Source of the DNA: Argyresthia goedartella
Lineage: Eukaryota > Arthropoda > Insecta > Lepidoptera > Argyresthiidae
NCBI GenBank assembly: GCA_949825045.1
Contig: OX463814.1
Coordinates: 30,584,383 to 30,648,382 of the forward strand
Reading direction: 5' to 3'
DNA length: 64,000 nt
In this document: positions 9,878-19,075 of the stretch, piece by piece
Layout: every line of letters begins with the position of its first letter
Numbering within the stretch: the stretch's first letter is position 1
Notes under the pieces: model-generated
Database searches by the model: none
The model's input: the letters and a program-made list of their open reading frames with translations, nothing else
What the model was told of the DNA's origin: nothing
Made by a program: the position numbers and the translations under genes

Positions 9878-10821
9878 TGATGCGTCTTGTTGTCGTCGTC
9901 CTAGATTCGTTTTTTAGTCAGAGCGTCATAAATAATAAAAAAATATAAGGTTTTTTGTAAAATAGAACTATAAAATAAGAAAAAAAGCGTGTTACTGTAA
10001 CAAAATTAAAGAAAAAATAGAGTGTACTTGAAAATTATTTTATTTTAAATTATGAGACAATTATACGTAAGTTCACTTTTCTTTATTTCCTACTTTAGTT
10101 CTATGTTACAACTAATAAAAACGGATGCTAGTTTAATTCTTTATTCATTACGGAAACTTATGAATAAAAAATTATGTGAAATTGTTTGTAAGCTAGTAAG
10201 AATCATTGTTAAATACTTTGTAGGTATAATCAGCTTTATTTATGCATTATATAGAGGTAAATTTAATTTTCTCGTGAGAACGCGAAAGTTTAATTCCTTC
10301 CTCGGTTGGAAAACTTCCACGGCACTACAATATGAGAATCAAAGGAGTTCTGTCCGCCTTTGTTAACTGATTAACAGGTAAATTCGAAGATTTTCCTTAA
10401 ACAGTCTACAAGAGAAACAGTTCACTCAAGGATGCGCGTGCTGTTTGTGTTGAGTAGCGCTGCAAAGCCGTGGTATTTGAGAACTTTGGTGGTGACATTC
10501 TTGTGTTAATTTTTACGGATGGATTCTCAGATATTATGGTCGTGTGGTGTCCCTTAATACAGACAGCCCTAGTTCTCGGATATTATAACCGGTTAGAAGA
10601 GAGCCACCTTTTACACAACCCATTCTGTTAATATTAGGCCCAAAATTCAGAAACAAATTAAAGCTCCAACTTCTGGCTCCGCTGACTACGTTTATACTAA
10701 TGTCCCTTAACTAAAGTTGGAATGAGGTAAATCAAAAAGGATTTCTTTTAAGCTTTTATTTATTTAAAACTAAATAATTTTAAGCATGCAAAAAACTGGG
10801 TAAGGTATCCTTAATACTATT

Positions 10822-10825
<4 letters not shown>

Positions 10826-10861
<36 letters not shown>

Positions 10862-10862
10862 T
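10826..10862. repeat. (AT)n microsatellite
   Basis: An uninterrupted AT dinucleotide run of about 18 units. Confidence 0.95.
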
Positions 10863-11550
10863 ATAATAATACTATTTTTTACTCTACTCAGATTATTTGA
10901 GGGCACACTAACCGCAAAGTAAAAGATGATTTGATAGATAAACTTATGGTATTTGTCAAAACTGGTTCTTGGAACGGTTTTTCTGTAAATGATTTTAATC
11001 TTCTTAGGCCTAAATTAATAATTCTACAGTGAACATTGATTAACCAGGACACCACTATTGAGAAAATCACCAAAAATAAAGATGAATGATAGATGAGAAA
11101 GTTGTATTTGAGTGAGCTAAAGTAAGGTGGGATGAGATACAGCTGACAACTCGCCCAGAGCCAAACAAACTTTGTGTGAACTATAAAAAAATACATCTGG
11201 CAATCATATTTTGAGTAATACTTAGATAAAAAATCTCTAATCTCTATGATTCGCGAATATTTGCGACAATTCGAGCAGTGTTGTTTTTACTTTGTCCGCT
11301 CTATATGCCGCTCCTGGCCCACGCTTTGAACCGATTCTCGCTACACCACTATCCGCTTGGAAAGCATTGTCGTTTTAGCGCCCGAAAGAGCTTTAACTTA
11401 CGATTTGATGGTCAAATCACCAGGTTATCACAGAATAAGTAGCAAATCCATAGCATAGCCATGCAAGTCATTAAAAATCTGTTTTCTCAGATGGGGGTGG
11501 CAGGGGCAAAACTTCAACTAATATAACTTTTCTATCTTTATAAAATGTTT

Positions 11551-11880
11551 GACAGCTGTCCCTTTTTTGAAAGGTATTGAAATTATTGACAGGTGTCGTT
11601 ATTTGTACACGGTGATAGGTATTACAAGTTTTTAATCAATCGTATCATGAAAATGTAATTTTAGCCTGTTGTAATTGAATCTATATATGTCTTGAGCATT
11701 AAAGTATCTGCATTGCACATTAATTCACTTAAGAACCGGACCCATAACAAACTCGAGGCAGTACATTAAAAATATTGTTATTTGTCACATCTGTCAAAAA
11801 TTCATAATTACTGACATCTGTCGAAAATTGTGAAAGATATTAAAAATATCGACAGCTGTTAAAGTAAGTTTCATCTGTCG
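11551..11880. repeat. Cluster of GACANNTGTC-like palindromes
   Basis: GACAGCTGTC (11551), GACAGGTGTC (11588), CACATCTGTC (11786), GACATCTGTC (11813), GACAGCTGTT (11851) and TCATCTGTCG (11871) recur within 330 bases, several followed by GAAAAT. Each holds a CANNTG E-box core. It may be a decayed short tandem repeat or a cluster of bHLH-type sites; neither is proven. Confidence 0.45.
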
Positions 11881-12501
11881 AAAATAGTAACTCCTGTCAA
11901 TTTATTTATGAAGGTACGAGGAAGGTTATATTATGTAAAGGTAAGCCTCTTGTAATTATCAAGCTTCCCCTTAAGTTCATAAAAATACGTAGCGGTGAAG
12001 AGAGGATACGCTCAAGGCAGGAGCGATATGCCGACAATACATCATAGTCGCAATGTTTCGAAGAGCGGCGTAAAGTCAAAGCGATGTAAAACTACAATTT
12101 ATAATAAAATATTCCACGGCCTCACTGTGGAATTTCTGTGACAATAATTCTGTAGTGGTGGTACCTGTACAATTACCGTGACTACTCTAACGGCGTCCAG
12201 TAATTCAACAATCCCCAAAAATCTATCTTTCTCGTAGCTCATAGTAATATCACATCACACATCCGACACCTCGTCTACACAACATTAAGTCACGTAAACA
12301 CGTAATAAGCGAAATGGCAAGTTACGAAAAGATTAAGTATAACTAAGTATAACCGGAGGAAAAGTTAAATACTAAAAGGTACAGGTTGACTGGTACAGGA
12401 AATGGATAAGGATTTTGGAATAAAACTCTACTTTGTGTTAATATACATGTCTTTACTTATACATAAGCAATTTTTTATATGTTTATATAATTTTTATTAA
12501 T

Positions 12502-12522
12502 GGTGGCAATTTACTTGCCACC
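12502..12522. repeat. Subterminal palindrome of the piggyBac-like element
   Basis: GGTGGCAA and TTGCCACC are perfect inverse complements around a 5-base centre. The same GCCACC/GGTGGC core recurs at the other end of the transposase region (19125, 19170 and about 23195), as expected for transposase-binding repeats near termini. Confidence 0.55.
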
Positions 12523-12559
12523 GTACATTAATAGTCTTCTGCATCAGAATATTTAATGT

Positions 12560-13462
12560 CTAGGTTTAATTGTAATGAAATTTTTGAAACATGGTTCGGA
12601 ATACTTGACACCTGCTGCATTGCACCTTAGATCGTTTATTATTTTCTTTAGTGCTGCATATGCGACACCTTAATTTGGTAATTCTTCGGGCCAATGATAA
12701 CCAAAGTCAGAATAGCGGACTTCTTCAGGCACACCACGCAGTTTCTTTTGCCTTGCTTGACTTTCAAGAGAGTTGGATCGCTTGGAAGCAAATTTCGGCA
12801 AAGAAACAAAAGGTCTTGACAACACGATTCGAAATTCCATTCGAGTCATCGTATTGTGATTTCACGTGTTGATGGAATATAGTATGAATGCGTTTGTGAT
12901 TGCTACGTCAATGAGAAAATAGAAGATGCGTTTCCACCATTTGCTGCTTTTCCTGCCTACAGCATATGTAGCTCTCCTGTGGTCAAACCGATCCACGCCT
13001 CCCATACGTTTTGTATACTCTTTCACTGATAGTGGCCAAGCAAATGTTGCTTTAGAAGAATCCTTTTGATTTCAGTCACAGCTTGATTCCTGTTTTGGAT
13101 GAAATGCACTGCTTAGAATCGTGACCAATTTCGTATCTTTCCAGGCTATAAAGCCAACATAATTTTTTACTCTCCATTTCCATTCGCCCCTTTTTTTTTA
13201 TTTCTTTACTTTTTGTTTCTGCAGCTTTTGCCTTCTTGGCGTCACAGCCCTTATTGCCAGTCGCTTTAGGTTTTTTCACCAGTAATGGCAAATCTTGCCG
13301 ATCGCATCTGACTGTAGCTGTAGCATATATTCCAGCATCATATTACTCTTGTAGTAGACCTGGACTAGAAAAAAAATTGTCGAATGCTACATGACCACTC
13401 CAACCATCATTGATAAGCGTTTGACACAATGTTTTGACCTAAAGTGGTCAAAACATTGTGTC
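12560..13462 (-). pseudogene. piggyBac-type transposase, C-terminal half
   Basis: Decayed minus-strand coding with several frameshifts. Readable landmarks in order are: the LINDGWSGHVAFDNFFSSPG block with the catalytic Asp of DNFF (about 13420-13350), a Lys-rich segment (13291-13180), the MGGVDRFDH block with another catalytic Asp (about 13005), a KWWKRIFYFLIDVAITNA block (12940-12885), and a Cys-rich C-terminus resembling the family's zinc-binding tail (about 12660-12570). The block order identifies a cut-and-paste DDE transposase inserting at TTAA. The first catalytic Asp region is deleted at the 13423-13462 fold-back. Confidence 0.75.
13423..13462. repeat. Perfect 17-bp inverted repeat at an internal deletion
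   Basis: GACACAATGTTTTGACC (13423-13439) and its exact reverse complement (13446-13462) enclose six bases. One arm encodes part of the piggyBac LCQTLINDG block. The other arm is its fold-back copy joined to the N-terminal part of the same gene, so the palindrome marks the junction where about 200 codons were lost. Confidence 0.85.
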
Positions 13463-13639
13463 GAACGCACCTAGTCCTGTCTCCACCTGTTCACCCTTTC
13501 CTGTGATGAAACCGCTTCAGATGATTCAGAACTTGAAGAAGACAGCCTTCTTTGTTGATGCAAGCAATCCACTTCAGAATTTACAGCTTTCTTTATTGAC
13601 GCAAAGTTCGTGTTGGTTGTGGTGATACAAAATATAACC
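13463..13639 (-). pseudogene. piggyBac-type transposase, N-proximal scrap
   Basis: Minus-strand coding between the BEL LTR and the fold-back, with a Ser-rich segment and an ERVNRWRQD end. It joins the N-terminal part at 18795-19058 once the BEL element and one TAACC are removed. Ser/acidic-rich N-terminal regions are usual in this family. Confidence 0.5.
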
Positions 13640-14140
13640 TGTTCAGGCTTCTCGGCACCCAATGACCTCGCAGGGGCCCATAGCTACGAGGTAGCGTAGC
13701 TATCAGGTGTCAAAAAGTGAGAACGTCGGCGATTCACCGAGCTAAATAAATAGATTCTATCTGACCTGGTCTGTGCTTCGTTCCCGTCAAACTCCTGTCT
13801 CTCTGCAAGGCCTGGGTGCACCCTAGGCTCTTCTTGGTAGACAGGTTCTTCAGCCAACCAGGTATGGCTGGCAGGCCAGCTTCGACCGCACAATTTACGT
13901 AAATACGAACAGTATCTGGTTCGGAGAACCACAATACACTCAGCTATAAGACAATCCTGAGGGGAGCCCGAATACAACTCCAGATGGCTTACGATTTAAT
14001 TTTAATGCCCAAAATCAATACACGTCACATTACGGGGGCTTTTCGTCAGTCAGTTGTCAAAAACTGCTCTGTGGCAGCTCCGTCAAATTCAAAATGGCCG
14101 TTCCGGAACCATAGATCGAGTATCGATTCTGAATCGAACA
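13640..14140 (-). repeat. 3' LTR of the smaller BEL element
   Basis: It differs from the 5' LTR at seven positions, all within the first 90 bases on the + strand (the U5 side); the remaining 410 bases appear identical. The purine-rich run read on the minus strand just before it (about 14141-14152, GGGCGGGTGAT) is the probable polypurine tract. Confidence 0.95.
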
Positions 14141-14172
14141 ATCACCCGCCCGGACAGGCACCCACCTGTCCC

Positions 14173-15531
14173 TTAATCTACGGGCAGCCGAGACAACGTT
14201 GCTACCGCTCGTTTTAGTACCGAGCCTCCTACTAGAACCTCTGCAGACCGGGGGGTCCCGTCCCTGCCAGGGAACAAGTTAACAATGCGCCCCCTGCGCC
14301 AACGCAGTGGCGGTAGGTTAGCACCCTTAACCAGAACGAAGTCACCAACACTAGAGGGGCTGGTTTTGTCAGTCCACTTAAGGCGCTGTTGCAAGATATG
14401 CAGATACTCGAGCGACCAACGCTTCCAGAAATTCTGAGTAAACTGCTGCAACATCTGATACCTTGACAACCGATACAATTTCACTCCCTCGAAGGGGTGC
14501 TCGGGCAACGCGTTAAGTGGCTGTCCTATCAAGAAATGGCCTGGGGTCAGAGCCTCCAGGTCATCTGGATCCGAGCTGAGCGGACACAACGGTCGCGAAT
14601 TGAGAACGGCCTCGTTCTTACAAAACAATGTCGCGAGCTCCTCAAAAGTCAGCGCGGTCTGACCTACTATACGCCCTAAGTGCGTCTTCGCTGACTTAAC
14701 TACGGCCTCAAAAATCCCACCCCAGTGGGGGCAACTCGGTGGGCTGAAGGTCCACTGTATACCCCGACGGGAGAGGGCCGTTCCAATATCCACTTTATTT
14801 ACATTCAAAAAGTTGTCTATCTGTCGTAAGCATCGTTCCGCACCGATGTAGTTAGTGCCGTTATCAGAGCGGATCAAAGTTGGAAGTCCCCTTCGAGAAA
14901 CAAACCTATCCAAACAAGCAATGAAAGTCTCTGTCGAGAGATCAGCAACGAGCTCGAGTTCAGGAGCCCGACATCCCCTGGATGCACAATAAGACGGGTT
15001 CAATTCTCCTGGTACATGTCTCCAAGTCAGTGGGACCTCAGACGACACAATCTGGGAGACACGGTTCGCAACAAAAACCTCTAAGGTATGGACCGAAGCC
15101 TTCAGCCAGCACAAAACAATCTGGCTGTCCGTCCACGCGTACACCGTATCCTCCAAAACCACTGACCCACGCAACACTGTTAGAGTGTTATTCAAAACTT
15201 TGGTCAAAAGAGCAGCCCCGGACAGTTCCAGTTTTGGAATCGTCATCCTTGTCCGAATAGGCGCTACCTTGCTTTTTGCCAAAACCAAACGCACGTCGAC
15301 CTCCCCGGTGGAGGTGACGGTTCGCAAATAAACCGCTGCCGCAAACCCTCGTTCAGAGGCATCACAAAACCCGTGAAGGGTTGCCCTGTAATCCCCAGCA
15401 GGGACCAATTTCCTCGGCAGCGATACATTATTTATAGTGAGGCCCAACCATTTCGCTAAATCGTTCGATACAATGCAGCCCTGAGCTCCAGAATCTAATA
15501 GGGCGCGAACGTATGTTGGGTTGCCCGCCAA
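14173..15531 (-). CDS. Internally deleted BEL/Pao pol: protease, RNase H, integrase
   Basis: 452 codons. The protease start LLDSGAQG lies at residues 11-18 and stops near residue 40. Then RNase H follows with HGFCDAS (Asp57), LELSG (Glu102) and WTDS (Asp134). The usual Asp of the fourth catalytic box (NPADCASRG in relatives) is Tyr181. After residue 191 integrase resumes at ELVADLSTETF, with the second Asp in SDNGTN (223) and Glu in GGIFEAV (275), followed by the DUF-type C-terminal tail. The reverse transcriptase, the integrase zinc finger and the first integrase Asp are missing, yet the frame is open throughout. The first residue shown is a TTG, not ATG; the frame continues upstream to a TAA at 15536-15538 and the gag TAG at 15610-15612. 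Confidence 0.85.
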   Translation of the reverse strand: MAGNPTYVRALLDSGAQGCIVSNDLAKWLGLTINNVSLPRKLVPAGDYRATLHGFCDASERGFAAAVYLRTVTSTGEVDVRLVLAKSKVAPIRTRMTIPKLELSGAALLTKVLNNTLTVLRGSVVLEDTVYAWTDSQIVLCWLKASVHTLEVFVANRVSQIVSSEVPLTWRHVPGELNPSYCASRGCRAPELELVADLSTETFIACLDRFVSRRGLPTLIRSDNGTNYIGAERCLRQIDNFLNVNKVDIGTALSRRGIQWTFSPPSCPHWGGIFEAVVKSAKTHLGRIVGQTALTFEELATLFCKNEAVLNSRPLCPLSSDPDDLEALTPGHFLIGQPLNALPEHPFEGVKLYRLSRYQMLQQFTQNFWKRWSLEYLHILQQRLKWTDKTSPSSVGDFVLVKGANLPPLRWRRGRIVNLFPGRDGTPRSAEVLVGGSVLKRAVATLSRLPVD

Positions 15532-15535
15532 ATCT

Positions 15536-15612
15536 TAAACAAGCACAGAGGCGATCGGTAACACCACCGTCTCCGGTTGGGGGGCAACAAATTGTTGGGC
15601 CGCAAATTCCTA
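15536..15612 (-). other. Gag-pol junction with two in-frame stops
   Basis: Gag and pol share one frame. Gag ends at TAG 15610-15612. Then 24 sense codons lead to TAA 15536-15538, right before the protease. In related BEL/Pao elements the sequence leading to LLDSG is part of the polyprotein, so the TAA probably is a mutation. The TAG could be either a natural readthrough point or another mutation. Confidence 0.6.
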
Positions 15613-17694
15613 GTGAGGGCCCCCGGGGCCCCACTGTGCCTGTAACCGATCAGGTAGGCAGCTATACGCCAGAGGGTCCCATTGTACAAATGGCCCACGC
15701 GCCGGTTCCATTGCCACCCTACGACGCCCCCCGAAGGGTTGTGGGCGTGAATTCAACCGTGGCCGCTCCATGAGCGGGGGGGACATCACATGCGACCGAC
15801 GAGGACGAGGCGACGAGCGGGGCGACAACTGAGGCGGCGTCCGAACCGCACCCGCATAGCTCGAAGTTGTCCCATGCCACCCGCCCGTTACGGCCTGCTC
15901 AACACACCCAATGTGCCGCTGAGTCGGATGCTGAGTCGCAACCGAAAACTCAGGGCCCCCCATGTGATGACCCTGAGTGCGGCCCTGCACCCCTGGGTGG
16001 CCGCGTGCTTGTGGCCCCATTGCCCGATGAGTCGGATGCTGAGTCGCAACCGAAAACTCAGGGCCCCCCATGTGATGACCCTGAGTGCGGCCCTGCACCC
16101 CTGGGTGGCTGCGTGCTTGTGGCCCCATTGCCCGATGAGTCGGATGCTGAGTCGCAACCGAAAACTCAGGGCCCCCCATGTGATGACCCTGAGTGCGGCC
16201 CTGCACCCCTGGGTGGCTGCGTGCTTGTGGCCCCATTGCCCGCTGAGTCGGATGCTGAGTCGCAACCGAAAACTCAGGGCCCCCCATGTGATGACCCTGA
16301 GTGCGGCCCCGCACCTTAGTACTACCCTGTGCACGTGGGGACGCTAGCCCCTGAGTTGCGCTCCAAGTCGCAAACGAATTCTCAGGGCCCCATTCCGTAT
16401 CACCCTGGGTACGGCCCTGTGGACGTGGGGACGTTGGCTCCTGAGTTGCGCTCCGAGTCGCAAACGAATTCTCAGGGCCCCATGCCGTGTCACCCTGGGT
16501 ACGGCCCTGTGGTGGCTGTTGGCCGGACCGGTTCATGCACAACAGATTGTTGTGGGCCCCACCACAATATCCGCACAATTTAGTGCGCGTGCAGTCCCTA
16601 GCCATGTGTGGCCCGAGGCACAGGAAACACCAGCTCCGCTGCTTGGCCATCCGGCGCCGTCCCTCAACCCTAAGTTCCCCGAACTTATTGCAATCGGCCA
16701 CAGCATGGCCAATCTGCCTACAACATGGGCAGGTCTCACTATGTGGGGTCAATGCACTCACAGTCCCATATGACTGCCGGTTGGTGCGGTCCTTCCTCGT
16801 CGGAGGGCCCCTACTCACAGCGCTCCCGGCAGCTCTCTGTGGCTCCGAAGGATGGGTGACCGTCAACCCCAAATTCTCTGCCCGTCGAGCCTCCTCTTCC
16901 AAAAATCCGACCAAGTCGGAGAAGGCGGGCAGGTCCTCGGCCGACCTCCCGTGAGACTGTTCGAAACGAGTCTGCACGTCAGCGGGTAGGCGGGAAAGGA
17001 CAATGTACAGCAGTAGGTACGACCATTCACCAACCGGAAGTCCAAGATTCTTTAGAGCCTTGGTGACGGACAACAACGGGTTCAAAACCTCCGTCTGTAT
17101 GGCCCCGACCTTGTTCACAACCGGGATACTAAACAAACGGTTCAGTTGGGCATCGGCCAACCTCCGTTTGTTGTGGTAACGTCTGACCAGCAATTGCCTG
17201 GCCGTTTCATAGTTACCCTCCGTAACTGTCAAATGAGCCATTTTGACAGACTTGGTAATGTCCGATCGCATGTGCACCAAACTGTCGAACAGATTGATGA
17301 AGCTCATCCATTCACCGGACACTCCGTCAAAGGTAGGCATAGTTATAACGGGTAACTTGGTCCCCGATCCCTGATGCGGCAGAGGCGCCCCAATGTCACC
17401 ACCATGGCTGGACTCGCGCTGCCTACGTATGTCCGCAGCCCTCTGCGTGATAGCAGCCGCCATCTCCATACACTGGTCGACATCCCCTAGCAACCGTGAC
17501 AGCCTGTCAGGTGCGCAACCATCAACTGCTTCCGCCTGCGCGGACAATTCGAGCACCCTGTTGTAGCGTTCCTTAACGTCCATAGACCGCTCCAATACCA
17601 CATCATGCCTATCTAAACGGTCTATCAGACCGTGTGCGGAGGAAAACCATCTGAGCTCCTTAGAAACACCCTTCTGTATTTCAGACAACGACAT
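15610..17694 (-). CDS. BEL/Pao Gag with C-terminal tandem repeats (694 aa)
   Basis: ATG at 17692-17694, uninterrupted to TAG. An N-terminal coiled, charged region is followed by the PTFDGVSGEWMSFINLFDS block (near residue 118), typical of the DUF1759-like capsid region of Pao elements. Three Cys/His knuckle segments follow, around residues 325-395 (CPCCRQIGHAVADC, CFLCLGPHMARDC, CGYCGGAHNNLLC), which bind RNA. After the knuckles come two 30-residue repeats and then four 36-residue repeats starting QGRTQG, mirrored as 90-bp and 108-bp DNA repeats. Such a repeat tail is not usual for this family. It would form the particle that packages element RNA; it looks intact. Confidence 0.9.
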   Translation of the reverse strand: MSLSEIQKGVSKELRWFSSAHGLIDRLDRHDVVLERSMDVKERYNRVLELSAQAEAVDGCAPDRLSRLLGDVDQCMEMAAAITQRAADIRRQRESSHGGDIGAPLPHQGSGTKLPVITMPTFDGVSGEWMSFINLFDSLVHMRSDITKSVKMAHLTVTEGNYETARQLLVRRYHNKRRLADAQLNRLFSIPVVNKVGAIQTEVLNPLLSVTKALKNLGLPVGEWSYLLLYIVLSRLPADVQTRFEQSHGRSAEDLPAFSDLVGFLEEEARRAENLGLTVTHPSEPQRAAGSAVSRGPPTRKDRTNRQSYGTVSALTPHSETCPCCRQIGHAVADCNKFGELRVEGRRRMAKQRSWCFLCLGPHMARDCTRTKLCGYCGGAHNNLLCMNRSGQQPPQGRTQGDTAWGPENSFATRSATQEPTSPRPQGRTQGDTEWGPENSFATWSATQGLASPRAQGSTKVRGRTQGHHMGGPEFSVATQHPTQRAMGPQARSHPGVQGRTQGHHMGGPEFSVATQHPTHRAMGPQARSHPGVQGRTQGHHMGGPEFSVATQHPTHRAMGPQARGHPGVQGRTQGHHMGGPEFSVATQHPTQRHIGCVEQAVTGGWHGTTSSYAGAVRTPPQLSPRSSPRPRRSHVMSPPLMERPRLNSRPQPFGGRRRVAMEPARGPFVQWDPLAYSCLPDRLQAQWGPGGPH
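15919..16317 (-). repeat. 108-bp in-frame tandem repeats in gag
   Basis: The motif GAGTCGGATGCTGAGTCGCA recurs at 15921, 16029, 16137 and 16245, exactly 108 bases apart. The units differ at only a few positions. Being a multiple of three, the array keeps the Gag frame and gives 36-residue repeats. Confidence 0.95.
16330..16510 (-). repeat. 90-bp in-frame tandem repeats in gag
   Basis: ACGTGGGGACG recurs at 16333 and 16423, and the following CTGAGTTGCGCTCC also repeats, giving two units of 90 bases (30 residues). They are related at their core (ACTCAGGGCCCC / TTCTCAGGGCCCC) to the neighbouring 108-bp units, so both arrays descend from one shorter motif. Confidence 0.85.
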
Positions 17695-18270
17695 GATCGG
17701 AACGATACTTACTCACAATTTGCAGTAACTCAATTATATTGGACCCTCCAGTCTACAACACAAACGAGGGAACCCTAATCTATAACTTAAACAATGCTGA
17801 TTTCCCCAAACAATAGAAACCGAGTTTTATATCTACACAAATTCTGTAAACAACAATTTAGTTTCCCTATATCATATAACACACACAGATAGTCAATATT
17901 AGTTCAAGTTATAAATTGCTATAAACTGAAAACAATGTCCAAACATTCATTAGCATTACTAGACCACTAATAGATTGACTATGCAAACTATAAACTGCAA
18001 ACATGATATGACTTCAATGCAAATTTCAATTCACCTACAATGTACCTGTAATGTAATTACTATTCTGAGTCACATCTCAGTACAACTGGTCATTTAGGGA
18101 AAACTGTTATATCTGTCTGTCTACTACCAGCAGTAGACTTATAACTTATAATACTACCAATCTATGTGGATACAGGAACAAAACCAAGTTAGCTAATAAC
18201 CGCCTATACCTACAGATTGATAGTCCCAAATCGTGGGTTCCTGGAGCCCTTGACGGCTGCAAATCTCAGG
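17695..18270 (-). other. 5' leader of the smaller BEL element
   Basis: About 575 non-coding, AT-rich bases between the primer-binding site and the gag ATG. It is expected to carry the packaging signal. No repeat or frame of note was seen. Confidence 0.6.
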
Positions 18271-18272
18271 AA

Positions 18273-18290
18273 ACCACGCTCTTGCTACCA
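18273..18290 (-). promoter_or_regulatory. Candidate tRNA primer-binding site
   Basis: On the + strand this segment ends in TGCTACCA, the form of a tRNA 3' end with CCA, three bases from the 5' LTR. Read on the minus strand it is TGGTAGCAAGAGCGTGG, directly after the LTR, where reverse transcription is primed. I did not identify the tRNA. Confidence 0.6.
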
Positions 18291-18293
18291 AAA

Positions 18294-18794
18294 TGTTCAG
18301 GCCTCTCGGCACCCGATGACCTCGCAGGGGCCCATAGCTACGAGGTAGCGTAGCTATCAGGTGCCAAGAAGCAAGAACTTCGGCGATTCACCGAGCTAAA
18401 TAAATAGATTCTATCTGACCTGGTCTGTGCTTCGTTCCCGTCAAACTCCTGTCTCTCTGCAAGGCCTGGGTGCACCCTAGGCTCTTCTTGGTAGACAGGT
18501 TCTTCAGCCAACCAGGTATGGCTGGCAGGCCAGCTTCGACCGCACAATTTACGTAAATACGAACAGTATCTGGTTCGGAGAACCACAATACACTCAGCTA
18601 TAAGACAATCCTGAGGGGAGCCCGAATACAACTCCAGATGGCTTACGATTTAATTTTAATGCCCAAAATCAATACACGTCACATTACGGGGGCTTTTCGT
18701 CAGTCAGTTGTCAAAAACTGCTCTGTGGCAGCTCCGTCAAATTCAAAATGGCCGTTCCGGAACCATAGATCGAGTATCGATTCTGAATCGAACA
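18294..18794 (-). repeat. 5' LTR of the smaller BEL element
   Basis: 501 bases, the same length as the 3' LTR, with TGTTC and GAACA ends. The frames seen across it (for example 18338-18631) occur identically in both LTRs and are not genes. The promoter should lie here on the minus strand; I could not place a TATA box with confidence. Confidence 0.95.
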
Positions 18795-19075
18795 TAACCT
18801 ATTACTCTGAAACTCTTGATGTAAACATCCTGGTTGAGGTGATGAGCGCTGATGTTCAAGTGGCGACAATGGTCTAGGGATAGTTTCTGACAATGAGTCA
18901 GAAATCACTAAATCCTCACTTCTATTTGTCGACAAAAGTTGTTCCAAAGCCTCATCCTCATTCAAAATTTCACCTTCATCTTCAGAAAAAGTTCCATCTG
19001 GGAAACCAAATAACTCTTCTAACTCTTTTTCCTTTTCTTTATCCCCTAAAATCTTCATTAATCTGTAAAACAAAA
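18795..19075 (-). pseudogene. piggyBac-type transposase, N-terminus
   Basis: ATG at 19056-19058 begins a Lys/Glu-rich then acidic and Ser-rich region of about 88 codons, cut by the BEL LTR. A good splice acceptor (a T-rich run ending TTTTACAG, 19063 on the minus strand) lies four bases before the ATG, suggesting an intron in the 5' UTR. The protein N-terminus resembles the poorly conserved acidic start of piggyBac transposases. The assignment rests mainly on continuity with 13463-13639 and the catalytic half beyond. Confidence 0.55.

Larger units (their letters stand above)
9878..12501. other. Unassigned AT-rich stretch
   Basis: Two frames, 10052-10366 (+, 104 codons) and 10888-11196 (-, 102 codons), are open but have AT-driven composition and no domain. 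It also holds the AT microsatellite and the GACAGCTGTC cluster listed separately. No gene is supported. Confidence 0.4.
13640..18794 (-). mobile_element. BEL/Pao LTR retrotransposon, non-autonomous (5,155 bp)
   Basis: Two 501-bp direct LTRs (13640-14140 and 18294-18794) begin TGTTC and end GAACA, flanked by the 5-bp duplication TAACC (13635-13639 and 18795-18799). The inside holds a leader, a 694-codon gag frame and a 452-codon pol frame in which the reverse transcriptase and the start of integrase have been removed in frame. It sits inside the piggyBac gene. LTR divergence (7 of 501, about 1.4%) implies a fairly young insertion. It would need proteins from a complete relative to move. Confidence 0.95.

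Noticed and set aside
10052..10366. 104-codon + frame
   Set aside because: AT-driven composition, no recognisable domain and no supporting signals nearby.
13684..13977. 97- and 66-codon minus-strand frames in the LTR (also 18338-18631)
   Set aside because: They occur identically in both LTRs and lie in the non-coding LTR; no domain.
15790..16347. 185- and 150-codon repetitive frames on the + strand
   Set aside because: They are antisense shadows of the gag 36-residue repeats; the period of 108 keeps every frame open.
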